A DNA stretch of 64,000 nucleotides from Taxawa tesnikishii (nom. ined.) (taxonomy: Eukaryota; Ascomycota; Dothideomycetes; Dothideales), in NCBI GenBank assembly GCA_030247885.1, contig JAPDRO010000001.1, positions 124,001-188,000 of the forward strand, given 5' to 3'. Below the pieces are notes generated by a model that saw only the letters and a list, made by a program, of their open reading frames with translations, made no database searches and had not been told where the DNA came from. The translations under genes and the position numbers were made by a program. Shown in pieces: positions 14,794-27,442 of this stretch; position 1 is the stretch's first letter; each line of letters opens with the position of its first letter.

Positions 14794-16557
14794 TACTACT
14801 ACTTTAATTAAGGCTATACTTAAAAGGCTAGTTTACTTGTAGTATTATAGCGTCGTATTTAAAAAGAAATAAGCTCGTAAGTATATATTAAACGCCTTAT
14901 TTAAGTATAAGGACGAGAAAAGTATACTAACGTTATTCTTTACTAGATACTAGAAGCTCATTCGAACGTAAGTTAAGAGGTATACTAGCTATTTAATAAT
15001 AGAGAGTATCTAGTTTATATACTTTAAAGTAAACCGAGCTAGTATCTATTTATTAATAACTAAGTTATTTTAACTACTATCGCCCTTCCTTATAGTATTA
15101 GTCTATATTACTTTATAGTTATTCCTTAATAACTAGGCTACTAAAATATATAGATCTAATAAGACTAGTAAGCTAATATATTCGGACTTTAACTCGAACG
15201 AGGCGATAGAACTATTTAAGGAGAAGTAAAGGACCTAGTTAACTTAATATTTAAAACGTTAGAAGCTAATTTAAAGTCGCCTTACTAAAGTCGTACTAGC
15301 GACTCTTAAGAAAGACTTATATATAAATAAATTCGTTAACGTAATAAATATATAGAAATAGGTAAATATACTTACTAGACTAACTTTTAAGGAGAGCTTA
15401 AATAGTAAGGAAATTAATAGTAGCAAAGATTTAAATAAAGTTAGTCTTTATAAGAAATAGCCGTCTTCTCTATTAAAATCTAGCTATAAAGTTACTATAG
15501 ACTACGCTATACCCTATAAGTCGGACGATATAAAGTCGAATAATAACTTAATAAGTCGGGATATAGTAACGTAGTTAAAGCTACTATAGGAGTAAGGGTT
15601 CTAGAGCCTACTTAAAGTAAAGCGTTCTTTCGAATAATAGTTTAACGTAGTAGGAAGTATAGTATAGTAATTATTAAGTAGTTCGCTATCTTCCTTACTA
15701 TTATCTATTATATAGCTATCTATAAATACTTAAGGATAATAATAAACTAGAGGGTAGTTAGAGTATATACTAGAGGTAGTAACCTTTACTCGTAAAGGTA
15801 CTTTATAAGTAAGAGTTAAAAAAGGACATTAAATATACTAGGACTACTACGAGGCTAGTACTTATAGTTATATAGTATTTACGCTAAGGCTAATAAACTT
15901 ATACCTATACTATAAGGTAAGGATAATTGCCCGTTTAATAAGGATAGTTTTAAAGCGATTCGGAAGTAGTTACTAAATCCCTAGCTTAAGAAGAAAAGGG
16001 CTAAGATAAAGGTAAAGATAAAGTTAATAAATAGGTAGATACTATAAAATAAATATACTAGGCTACGCTCTTATACCGACGTTATATATTACTAGAATCT
16101 ATATATACTATATATTCTACGTCGGGGAAGGCTAACGTATATTAGTAAGTTAAAGTAAGCTAATAAGCTAGTATATACTAGCGAGTTAGAACGTATAACT
16201 TAGTTAGTTTAAGTAACTTAATAGTAGCGTATTACTAACTCGATAGATATTAACGAGTCGATATATATAACTAACTTAATATAAATAGACGAATTAGTTT
16301 ATATAGACGAGTTAGTACGTATTATTAAATCGCTTTAAATAAGGTTATTACTCGGAACTTATAGAAATATACGTAGTACTAAGTTAAAGCGCGATTTACC
16401 TAATAATTTACTTAGTAAAATAAGCTAGATATACTAGTATATACTAGAATTATTAGTATATATAGTAAGTACTATAACGTCTAGTATAAGTAGTATTATT
16501 AGTACGAGTAGTATCGGTAGTATTACTACTAATACTATAATCCGGGATTTCGTAATG
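14794..16557. repeat. Duplicated terminal segment, copy 1
   Basis: The right-hand 1.76 kb of the 13.5 kb element is repeated at 21023-22811 in the same orientation. Both copies end in the same inverted-repeat terminus (CCGGGATTTCGTAATG here, CTAGGATTTTGTAACG there). Differences are dominated by C/T and G/A exchanges, so both copies have been RIPed independently; copy 1 keeps more C and G. Confidence 0.85.
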
Positions 16558-19029
16558 TTATTATAGCTCTTTTAAGTATAAAATATATTATACTTAATTA
16601 AGTAATAAGTTATTATAAACTCGGGCTTATAACTAGTTAAACTAAGTACTTAACTATAACTAAATATATAGTAAAACTAACTATAACTTATTAATTAATT
16701 AAGCTATCTATAACGGTAACTAAGGAATAAAGAAATTCCTCGCTTAACTTAATAAGTTATATAACTATCTATTTAGACTAGGCGGCTATTATTTTATAAT
16801 ACTTATAAATATTAATAATACGAATATACTTATATTAAAGAGCTCTCTCCTTTTATTACTTCTAAAAGGAATAAGACGTAAGATTAAAGAAGAGGAAGTA
16901 AAGGAATATAAGTATAAGATAATAGTTAATATACTTCTTAATTAAAATCTAAATACTCTTATTAATTTATATAATAATCCTAGCAAATAAAATACTCGCG
17001 ACCTCGGTAATAATCTCCGTAAAAATATAAACGATAATAAGATACTTAAGGATCTTATCTTATCTAATTCGGAGGAGGAAAAAGAGTAATATAAGGAAGA
17101 TATAAAGGAAATAGCTTTAAAGAAGAAAAGTAACTATAGTTACTAAATTAGTAGGGAATATAAAGCTCTTTAAAGGGAGATTAATTAAGTCTTAAGTAAG
17201 ATATTAAATCTTAATATTACTAACTTAATAAAGAAGGTACTTCGTACTATTAATAAGAACGATAAAGTATTTTATAAGGTATATCTTTTTCGACTTTACT
17301 AAAAAGCTAAATATTATATTAGAGCCCTTAGTAGAAAGTAGCTAATTATACGTATAAGAGAGTTCTTATTTAGTAAAGCTTCTAAGCTTAAAACTAACTC
17401 TAAGACTATAAATAATTTTATAAGTCTCGTAAACTAGCTCGTACTTTTAATACTTATAGTTTCTATAAATATTAGTACTATATTTCTCTAGCTAAAAAAT
17501 ACGATTATAAAGCTATTATAGAGTCTATTTTTCTAGGTACTTATAACTAGTTTTAAAAGGATAGTACTATTAATATTAATATATTTAACTAGTTATTTAA
17601 AGAGGACCTTATAAAGGATATACTAAAAGAGCTTACTATATATAAGTACTATCTTTATCTTCTTACTAGTTAATTTAATTAAGGCTAGTTACGTAACGCC
17701 TATTATAGTTATATCTAGTAAGTTATTTATTAAGATATACTATACTATCTAGCCTACGTATACTTATAGCCTAATTATAATTAATAGTTAGTTTCCTACT
17801 TATATTACTATAAGTACGTAATTAGAGTTAGTAAGACCGAATTTTATTACTTAAATAACTATCCGAACTATCTTTTAGCTAGTAATAGTATTAATATAAT
17901 CTAAGGAACTATATCCCTAGTAAATAAGACGAAGGATAACTATATAGTCTTAATTAAAGGTATTTACTAGTATTTTAAAGAATAGTAATATAATATATAG
18001 GAACGTAGTAGTAATAAGACTTCTAGTAAAGCTATTATTTATATTTATAATAAGATCTAAAGTAAGGAAAATAAAGAGAAGTATAACTTATAGTAAGAAA
18101 AAGTCTCTTATAAAGTTAAAAAGTACGTATTACTCTACTATACTTCCTTTATAGTTTTAATAAAGGACTAGTTAAGAAGAGGGTAATAGTATTCCTATAG
18201 TATATAGCTATTAAAGAGGACTTTAATACTCTAGAAATTAATACTAGAGCTAATAACTAAACTACTCTTACTCTTAGTTACTTAAAGCTTACTTTACTTC
18301 TATTTACGCCTTCTAAATATCCTTAGATATATAGTACGATTACGTACGCTTTTCTAATAGTCGTTTCCTATATTATAAATAGCGTAATATTCTAAGTAAT
18401 TATAAAACGTACTACGTAAGTAAACCCTTATATTATAACTAAGCGCGCTATCCTTTTTAGTACTAATAATAAAAAGCGTAAGAAGTTTATTAATAAGTAT
18501 TACGCTAACGCTATACGTAAGTTTCGTATTTACTTTTATATAACTATAAATGCCGAGGCTTAGTACTATCTAATAAAGTCCTATAATTATTATAAGTAAG
18601 GATATAGTAAAGTCTCTTTAGGTAATAAGTTAGTAAAGTCTATTAGTTTAAAAGAGAGTTCCGAAAAAGATACTAGTAGTAAAGGTAAAGGAAAAGAATT
18701 AGCGATAAATATTTCTAATAAGAATAATTTTAGTAAAAGTCCTTATAGTAGAGCTTCTAATATAAATACTAACTAAGAGTCTTATTTTAACTACTTATCT
18801 TAATTAGAGTAGTTATTTATACTACCCTCGCTAGTTTTTACCCTCGTCTTTTCTTAATAAATAAGTAGATTATATAACTCTTAGAGATATATAATAAGTA
18901 TAGTTTATATAGTACTTAGAAGACGAGTACTTAAGGGAAAAGGAAAGTATATAGTAAAGTAACTACTAGATAGTTATAAGTTATTAATTACGTAAAAGTT
19001 ACCTTTAATTTCTACTTATTTAGTCTATA
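16558..19029. repeat. RIPed repeat remnant, family unknown
   Basis: This is AT-rich decayed sequence between the 13.5 kb element and the pogo-type transposon. The + strand is purine-rich from about 16.85 to 18.2 kb, so this was probably coding once. It is broken throughout, and I cannot name a family or ends. Its left edge carries the continuation of the ~48-bp tandem array. Confidence 0.5.
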
Positions 19030-20880
19030 TAACGTGTTTTATAAGTAAGTTAGCTACCTAAGTAAGTTAGTTACCTTACGAAACTAAAACGCCTACGTAG
19101 TAATATTACGTAATACTATAATACTTTATAGTAGTCTATAGAATAGTATATAATTATTTAGAAACGTTACTATCTTTTATATCCTCTATTTTTACTTTAT
19201 AAGTATAAGAGTTATACTTAGTCTTACTATAATAGTTATAATACTACTTTACGCGTACTTTCTTCGTAGCCTTTTTACTATTATTATTACTACTACCCTC
19301 CTTAGTAGCGACTAAATTAGCTACCTTACTTACTATTAAAGTCTCCTCTATTTATACGTATTACCTTTTGCGACTCTTACGCTTTATAGCTACTTTAATT
19401 ACATCTTATAGACGCGCTATTTCTTTACGTATTAATATTATCTTATACGCTATCTACTAAGCGCTCTTAGTTAGCTACTTAACTTACTTATTTAAAGAGC
19501 TTACTAGAGACCCTTAATGTTTTTATATACGATTTCGAATTAGTATTAACTACGCCTTTATTTTGCTAGCGTTACGTAGTATTTTCGCCTCCTATTTAAC
19601 TATACTTAATATAAGTAATATTAGCGTATATAGCCTTATATTTAACTTTAATAATATAGCTTCTAAGTTATATAGGACTAGCTTAGCGCCTCGAAACTTT
19701 ACGTAGATATTCTTTTATATAAACGCCTTCTTAAAAGTTACTTTAAAGGTAGTTAGGAAGGTTTCTTTTGTAATATAGTAAACGTAACTACGTATTAAGG
19801 CTAAGATCTCGTCGCTATATAAGCGCTTTAGTAATAAGTAGTAAACGATATTAAGTAGCTATAATAAGTACGAGGAGTATAAAGGTATATAGAGAGTTAT
19901 AATATTATTTTTCGTATAGTAATCTTAGAATTTAACTAAGTAGTAACTCTTATAGTTATTAATAATAAGTAGCCTATATACTCTAATAGTATAAGCCTTC
20001 GTATATATATTAAAGTACTTAAGCTACGTAAGCGCGAGCTTATTATTAGTCTAGCTAGTAGAGGAGACCTTAATAATCTAGTTATAAAGTAAATTATTAA
20101 ATTAAGTTAAGATAAGGACTTTACTTATAAAGATAATAAAGAGTAAAATAACGCGCCCTATAGCCCTAATACCTTATATTAAAGTAACTTACTTACGATT
20201 ACTAGGCTATAGTTTCTTCTATTTACTAGGTTTCTCTAAGCCTATAATAACTAGCTAAGATAATATCTTACTTATTAGAAAGTTAGATTTATTAAAATTA
20301 TAAGTATCTTTATTTAAGATATTATACTTTACTTTTATTAACTAAATAAGCGTAAACTAGGACTAGATAACTACTAGATCCTTATAAGTAGTTCGCTAAT
20401 AATTATATAGATAGCTCTATTACGTTCGTAACTTAGACGTATACTTAATAAAGTTATTAACTTAGTTCTTACTAATAGGCTTCCTATTACGCTCTCCTAG
20501 TAGTTTATCTACTATATTTCGTATGTTTTCCTTCGAGGGTAATACGCTACGTAAACTCTTATTTAATATACGCTATATTATTACTTCCTTTTCTAGTTTT
20601 ATAAGGCGCTTTAATTTCGGCTTATAGTCGCGTCGAGAGCGTCGTTTAGCGCGTTAGTCTTATAGCGTTAATTAGGGCATAGTATATACTATTATAGTAC
20701 GTCTCTTACTTTAAATTTACTTAGATATAATATTAGAGATAGTAAGGTATATATTTCCTTTAGTATAAGTATATTATATGTTGCGTTATTAAGGTATTAC
20801 GTAATATTACTACGTAAGTATTTTAGTTTTATAAAGTAGCTAACTTACTTAAGTAGCTAACTTACTTATAAAATACGTTA
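19030..20880 (-). mobile_element. pogo/Fot1-type (Tc1-mariner) DNA transposon, RIPed
   Basis: This 1,851 bp element has long terminal inverted repeats of about 105 bp (19030-19133 and 20772-20880). Each TIR starts TAACGTRTTTTATAAG and contains the direct repeat TAAGTAAGTTAGYTACC twice. It is flanked by TA on both sides (19028-19029, 20881-20882), the target duplication of Tc1/mariner elements. The - strand keeps a recognisable pogo-type DDE transposase core near 20,310-20,110: FN-x-SNFLIS (the FDETGF-like block), then a GNR-K-x-VTLI block and an LLFIIF block in the right order and spacing. Many codons are now stops of the kind RIP makes from Gln and Trp, so it is dead. Size and target site fit fungal Fot1 relatives. 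Confidence 0.78.
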
Positions 20881-21022
20881 TAAGATAGTTACTTATTTAA
20901 TTAATAACTACTTTACTTTAGGTTTTACTATTATCTTATTATTTACTACTATCTCTATTACTACTTACGTAACTTCCTTTTATAGTCTTAACTTAACTTA
21001 ATATAGGGTTCTTTTTACTATA
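20881..21022. repeat. Short RIPed spacer
   Basis: About 140 bp of AT-rich sequence separates the pogo-type transposon from the partial copy of the 13.5 kb element. I see no feature of its own in it. Confidence 0.4.
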
Positions 21023-22811
21023 TTACTACTTTAATTAAGACTATACTTAAAAGGCTAGTTTACTCGTAATATTATAGCGTTATATTTAAAAAGAAATAAG
21101 CTCGTAAGTATATATTAAATACCTTATTTAAGTATAAGGATAAGAAAAGTATATTAACGTTATTTTTACTAGATATTAAACGCTAATTTAAACGTAAGTT
21201 AAGAAGTATACTAGCTATTTAATAATAGAGAGTATTTAGTCTATATACTTTAAAGTAAAGTAAGTTAGTATTTATTTATTAATAATTAAGTTATTTTAAC
21301 TATTATTACCCTTTCTTATAGTATTAGTCTATACTACTTTATAGTTATTTCTTAATAGTTAAGCTACTAAAACGTATAAATTCGATAAGACTAGTAAGCT
21401 AATATATTTAAACTTCGACTTAAATAAAGTAGTAAAACTATTCGAGGAAAAGTAAAAGACTTAATTAACTTAATATTTAAAATATTAAGAGTTAATTTAA
21501 AGTTACTTTATTAAAGTTATACTAGTAACTCTTAAGAAGGACTTATATATAAATAAATTCGTTAATATAATAGATATATAAAAGTAAGTAAATATACTTA
21601 CTAAATTAACTTTTAAGGAAAGCTTAAATAGTAAGGAAATTAATAATAGCGAAGATTTAAATAAAGTTAGTTTTTATAAGAAATAGTTATCTTTTCTATC
21701 AAAATCTAGTTATAAAGTTATTATAAACTATATTATACCTTATAAGTTAGACGATATAAAATTAAATAATAACTTAACGAGTTAGAATATAATAACGTAA
21801 TTAAAGCTATTATAAGAGTAAGGATTTTAGAGTTTACTTAAAGTAAAGTATCCTCTTAAATAATAGTTTAACGTAGTAAAAAGTATAGTATAGTAATTAT
21901 TAAGTAGTTTATTATCTTCTTTACTATTATTTATTATATAACTATTTATAAATACTTAAGGATAATAGTAAACTAAAGGGTAGTTAGAATATATACTAGA
22001 AGTAGTAACCTTTACTTATAAAGGTACTTTATAAGTAAGAGTTAAAAAAGGACGTTAAATATACTAGAACTACTACGAAGTTAATACTTATAATTATATA
22101 GTATTTACGCTAAGGCTAATAGACTTATACTTATATTATAAAGTAAAGATAATTACCCGTTTAATAAGGATAGTTTTAAAGTAATTTAAAAGTAGTTAGT
22201 AAATCCTTAGCTTAAGAAGAAGAAAGTTAAAGTAAAGGTAAAAATAAAGTTAATAAATAAGTAAATATTATATAATAAATATACTAGGCTACGCTCTTAT
22301 ACTAACGTTATATATTACTAGAATCTATATATACTATATATTTTACGTCGGGGAAAGCTAACGTATATTAGTAAGTTGAAGTAAGTTAATAAGTTAATAT
22401 ATACTAGTAAGTTAAAACGTATAACTTAGTTAGTTTAAGTAACTTAATAGTAGCGTATTACTAACTCGATAAATATTAATAAGTTAATATATACGACTAA
22501 CTTAATATAAATAGATAAATCGGTTTATATAGACGAGTTAGTACGTATTACTAAATCGCTTTAAATAAAGTTATTACTTAGAGCTTATAAAGATATATAT
22601 AGTACTAAGTTAAAGCGTAATTTACTTAATAATTTACCTAGTAAGATAAGCTAAATATACTAGTATATACTAGAATTATTAGTATATATAGTAATTACTA
22701 TATATACTAGTATATATAGTAAGTACTATAATATCTAGTATAAGTAGTATTATTAGTACGAGTAGTATTAGTAATATTACTACTAATACTATAATCTAGG
22801 ATTTTGTAACG
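21023..22811. mobile_element. Partial copy of the 13.5-kb element (right end)
   Basis: This matches 14794-16557 over its length, same orientation, and ends in the same terminus (GGATTTTGTAACG). The left portion of the element is missing. A short local duplication of the AGTATATA type near 22,680-22,730 makes it slightly longer than copy 1. It is more depleted in C and G than copy 1, hence more heavily RIPed. It is a broken fragment. Confidence 0.82.
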
Positions 22812-25090
22812 TTATTATAAAAAGGAAAACTTTAACGTATATAAAAGTATTATAAGACCTTTAGCTATACTATTAAAGAGTAAAAGATTACTAGTTATTA
22901 CTTCGAAAATAAAAGATTATATTATATAGTTACTTTCTAAGAAAGATAATATAAAGTAAAATACTTATTAAGACGAGTTAATATAAGAGTTAACTATACG
23001 TTTTAACGTCTAAATATTAAGGCTTATAATATCTTATATACTGCAAGACTAGACCTTATTAATAAGGTATAGTAATATATAGCTACTTAGTATAATTTAG
23101 TTTAACGCGCTATTTTTAATAAGTAGTTATAAGGCGTAAAGGAAGACTAGTTAGTATATATAAATAAAAGTAATAATAGTAAAAAACGCTATATAAGCGT
23201 AATAGTTAGTTACTAAGAAGTTAGCTATATATTAATACTAAAACTCTAAAGTATATTACTTAGTATTTAATCTTATTAGCGCTTACTATTAATAGCTACT
23301 TAGAAAGTATTACCCTAGTTATTAAAGGCTTTATTATAGCCGAGATATTCCTTTACTAGTTAGAGTAGTATATATTACTATAGTTATAAGGATCTAGAAA
23401 GTAAATAGTAATAAATAACTATAAAACTTATTAGCTAGTAAAAGTAAAGGTACTTTATAGCTAGTTTAATATTAAGGTAAAGTTTTTATTATCTTACTTA
23501 CTAAATTATAACTCTATTAAGTTAACCTTTTATTTATTAAAGTAATAACTACGGCGTAATTAAGCGCTATATTTAATTTATAGTAAAGAATACTATAAAG
23601 AGTAATTTAAAAGGTTCCTTAAAAATACTTATAATTACTTTTAAAGGGATAAGAAAGTAGACTTTAAAGAGTTATTTAAAAGAGTTATATATAAGTTTAA
23701 AATTACTATTAAAATGCTATAAGATATTACGTACTATTAACTTATCTTTCGACTTATTTTATTTTTATCTTTATTCTTATCTTTATCCTTAAATATTATA
23801 TACTATTACTTTATCCTTATTTTCCTCCTTACTACTATTACTATCTTAACTACTAGTACTATCTAAAGCCTTCTTACTACTACTAGCGCTACTATTACTA
23901 CTTATAGAAATATAGTAGCCTAGGCTTTATATATAAACTAATAAGTAATTAAGAATAATACGATAAATATTATATTCCTTAATAATTTCCTTTAGCTTAT
24001 TATCTTAGTCTTTCCTTATTAGCTTTAAGGTTTAGAAACCTTCTTTTAGTAAGTTATAATAGTCCTTTAACTTTTATTATATATTTAGAGTAACTTATAA
24101 TATTAACTAGTTAAAGAAAAGTTATAGTTATAGTAGATTTATAGTAGTAACTAATAGAAGGCTACTTACTAGAGGCTCTAAGTAATATAAAGGTATTATT
24201 AGCTAGCTAAAAGGGTCTACTAAAAAGAAGGTTAAAGACTTAATTAAGGTACTTATTAAGGTAATTACTAGCTACTCTATCTAGTAATATTATATATAAC
24301 TAATAAACTACTATTTTATAACTATTATTATTAACGCTTTTACTTACTTTTTATAGTCTTATTAAGTATTTATTTATAGTCCTTTAAGATATTTATAATA
24401 ATAGTTTTTAAAGGCTTCTTTACTATATTACTTATACTATTATTAATTACTTTTCTTTAATAACTACTTATTTATAATAAGATAATAAAGTACTTATCTT
24501 AATTAGTAAATAAATTAAGATAGTAGAAATAGGCTATAATATAAAGCTAGTAATAATACTAGCTATTATTATAACTATAGTACTTTTAGATTTCCTCTTA
24601 AAAAAAGCCTTACTTACTATAATATTACTTTAACTACTTCTTTAATTTCTTACTAATTTTCTTTCTTTTCTTTTACTTTTCCTTACGTTACTAATTTAAC
24701 TATACTAGAGGAGTATTAAAAGAAGTAATAAAGTTACTAAAAGATAATTAAAGTAACTAAGGTAACTAAAGTAATTAAAGTAGTAAGACTAATATTAAAG
24801 TTAATACTAGTTTTAAAGGTAGTTTATTTAGCTAAAAAGAATAGATATTTACTACTATAATAAAGTAAACTTTATATTTAGTAGCTTTATTAAATTGTAT
24901 ATAACTAATAATACTTTATTATCTTTCTTAGTTATTTAGCGTATTAATAGTATTTATTATAGTACCTAGAGGATATATAGTTATTACTAAGGTAATAATA
25001 GTTATATATTTATAGTAGTAAAAGGGCTTAAGTTTTATTTTATTAAGTAAAGTAATATCCTTTATAATAGTAGTATTAATATACTTATAT
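22812..25090. repeat. RIPed repeat remnant, family unknown
   Basis: This is AT-rich sequence without readable frames. The + strand is purine-rich in 22.8-23.7 kb, and mixed after that. No ends or domains were recognised. It is decayed beyond family assignment by eye. Confidence 0.45.
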
Positions 25091-25271
25091 TATAATAGGG
25101 AGAAAAGGTAATAATAGTAAGTAGCTATTTCTAGTTTTTATTCTTATAATAAATCCCTTACTATTATCTTCCGAAAGGTAGATATAAGGGGTAGAGTTAC
25201 ATAATATAAAGTTACGTAGTAGTACTCGACTATTTAGGTAGTAATAAGAAAGTAAAAGCTACCCTACTATA
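25091..25271. repeat. 180-bp direct repeat, copy A (RIPed)
   Basis: Copy A of a repeat found again at 27849-28028. Shared landmarks are TAGTTTTTATTCTTAT, AAGGTAGATATAAGGGGTAG and GCTACCCTACTATA. Where copy B has TCACGTG, copy A has TTACATA and TTACGTA, i.e. C-to-T and G-to-A changes typical of RIP. An inverted match (GATATAAGGGG at about 25,181 and CCCCTTAT near 25,285) could form a hairpin. Confidence 0.85.
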
Positions 25272-25340
25272 TATCTCCCTACCCCTTATAGTACTCGTCC
25301 CTTAAGTACTTTATCGAATAGGCTTATTAAACTACTTATT

Positions 25341-25424
25341 AAATAACTCGTTAAATAACTCGCTAAATAACTCGCTAAATAACTTACTAAATAACTCGCT
25401 AAATAACTCGCTAAATAACTCTTA
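25341..25424. repeat. 12-bp tandem array (7 copies)
   Basis: Seven consecutive units of AAATAACTCGCT lie head to tail, with single-base variation (CGTT, TTACT, CTTA). The period is a multiple of three. Confidence 0.9.
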
Positions 25425-25509
25425 AGCTCCTAAGTTATTATATAGCTCTAAGCTATATAAAGTTCTTAGTAAAAATAATAATAAATAGTCCTTAGTAGTA
25501 GTACGACTT

Positions 25510-25975
25510 CTAGTCTAGTAGTCTATTCTAGTATAGTAACTAGTAGTTAGCTTAATTACTAGTAACTAGTCTAATCTAGTAAGTAGTAGCTATTAGCTAG
25601 TTTAGTATAGTAGTTAATAACTAATTTAATATAGTAGTTAATAGCTAGTCTAGCGATCGATAGCTCGTTTAGTAACTAATAACTAATTTAGTAACTATTT
25701 TAGTATAGTAACTATTTTAGTAGTTAGTAACTAGTCTAATATAGTACCTAATAGCTAATATAGTAGGTAATAGCTAGTCTACTAATAATAGCTAGTTTAG
25801 CGATTAATAGCTAGTTTAGTAATTAATAACTAGTATAGTAAATAATAGCTAGTCTAGTAACTAATAGCTAGTCTAGCGAATAATAGCTAGTCTAGTAATT
25901 AATAGCTAGTCTAGTTTAGTAATAATAGCTAGTTTAGTAATAAACGCTAGTCTAGTAGTAAGTAACTAGTTAATT
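25510..25975. repeat. Degenerate TAGCTAGTCTAGTAACTAA-type array
   Basis: About 460 bp consist of diverged repeats of roughly 18-22 bp built from TAGCTAGT, CTAGTTTAGTA and AACTAATA blocks. Both ends are bordered by the sequence ATATAGCTC-GAGCTATATAAAGTTCTTAGTAAAA (about 25,440 and 26,020), i.e. a direct repeat that brackets the array. Confidence 0.75.
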
Positions 25976-26960
25976 CTAGTAATATTAAATAACTCTTTTA
26001 CTCCTAAGTTTTTATATAGCTCCGAGCTATATAAAGTTCTTAGTAAAATAATAGTAAAAGCGATTTCTAGTCTAGTCTTTTATAGTTAGTCTAGTAATTT
26101 ATTAGCTAGCTAGTTACTACTTAAACTCTAGTATCTCTATAGTATAACTTAGTATCTTATAAGTTATAGTCTTACTATCCTTATTTCTAGCTCTTTTTAC
26201 TTATTTTAGTACGGCTATATTATAGTTATAAGCCTTACTAGTAATAGCGTATTATTTTAGTATTAGCTTAGCGCGTTCTTTTAATACTAATATAGCGCGT
26301 TTTACTAGTATTTTTTATAAGGTATTTACTAGCTTAGTTATTTAGTTATTCGAATAATACGAATCGAAAGATTAATAGCTAGTATTACGATAGCGAAAAT
26401 AACGGCCTTTTCTTTATAACTACTCTTTTTCCTATAGCGTTAATAGCTCTAAGTATATACTACTAACGCTAGCGCTAGTAGTAACTACTTCTTTAACTAG
26501 TAACTTTATAGTTATAGTTATAGCGCGTTATATAAACGTAGAAGGTCTAGAAATACGCTTTTATCTAGTATAATTAGTTCGTTATATATAACTAGTAGTC
26601 TTCTTATATTACGTATAAATAGTAGTCCTTATAGTAAGTTACTCTTTTAGTTATTTTCTAGTACTATTCTTAGTCCTTCTTATAGTAACGTTAGTAGCTA
26701 GTTTCTTAGAGGTTAATCCTCGTACTAGTACTAATCGCTTTAGTACTAATACTACTATAAGTACTATAATAGTTACCTCTATAGTACCTTTAGATTTAGT
26801 TATAAGTATAACCTTATAGTTATAAATTTCCTCTAGTAGTATTAAGAAGACTACCTTATATACTTATAGCTTATAATATAACTACTTAATTAACGAGTCT
26901 TATTATATAGCGTAATCCTCTAGTAAATTACTTAACTATAAAGTCTCTTACCCTTTTTAT

Positions 26961-27090
26961 ATTAGTATTACTATAGCTACTACTATAGTTACTGTTATTA
27001 GTACTACTATAGTTACTAATACTAGTGCTACTATAGCTACTAATACTAGTACTACTATAGCTACTAATACTAGTATTACTATAGCTATAA
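26961..27090. repeat. 24-bp tandem array
   Basis: Units of ACTACTATAGCTACTAATACTAGT type are repeated about five times. This array keeps a few TpG (GTGCTAC, CTGTTATT), so RIP is less complete here than further left. Confidence 0.82.
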
Positions 27091-27366
27091 ACTTAACTTT
27101 ATAGTTACGAACTTCCTTTAATAGTACTAAGAAGACTACCTTATATACTTATATCTTATAATATAACTACTTAATTAACGAGTCTTATTATATAACGCGC
27201 TCTTCTAGTATAACGCAATCTTTTAGTAAAGTCTCTATAGTTATAAATATTACCTTAATAGACTTATCTTTATACTCTTTAAATTACGTAATACTAGTAC
27301 CTTACTCTTTTTACGCCTTATAGTAATTACTTACTTAATAAGCTAATAAGGAAGGTAATAAGAGAC

Positions 27367-27442
27367 CGCTTAGTTAATAAGCGCTTAGTTAATAAGCGCT
27401 TACTTAGTAAGCGCTTACTTAATAAGCGCTTACTTAATAAGC
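27367..27442. repeat. 15-bp tandem array (about 5 copies)
   Basis: Units of AATAAGCGCTTACTT type are repeated. The core AAGCGCTT is palindromic. Both sides carry GCTAATAAGGAAG (about 27,340 and 27,441). Confidence 0.88.

Larger units (their letters stand above)
3030..16557. mobile_element. 13.5-kb element with terminal inverted repeats, RIPed, family unknown
   Basis: The left end (3030-3064) and the reverse complement of the right end (16523-16557) match closely: both contain AAATCCCGGATTATAGTATT, followed by AGTAGTAA, and the mismatches are RIP-type transitions. Weaker similarity runs inward for some tens of bases. Left and right flanks both look like parts of the same ~48-bp tandem unit, as expected for an insertion into that array. 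The interior is heavily decayed and probably contains nested insertions. I could not identify a transposase or any other domain, so superfamily is open (a large DNA transposon is the simplest reading; some other large element is possible). The right 1.76 kb recurs at 21023-22811. Confidence 0.6.
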
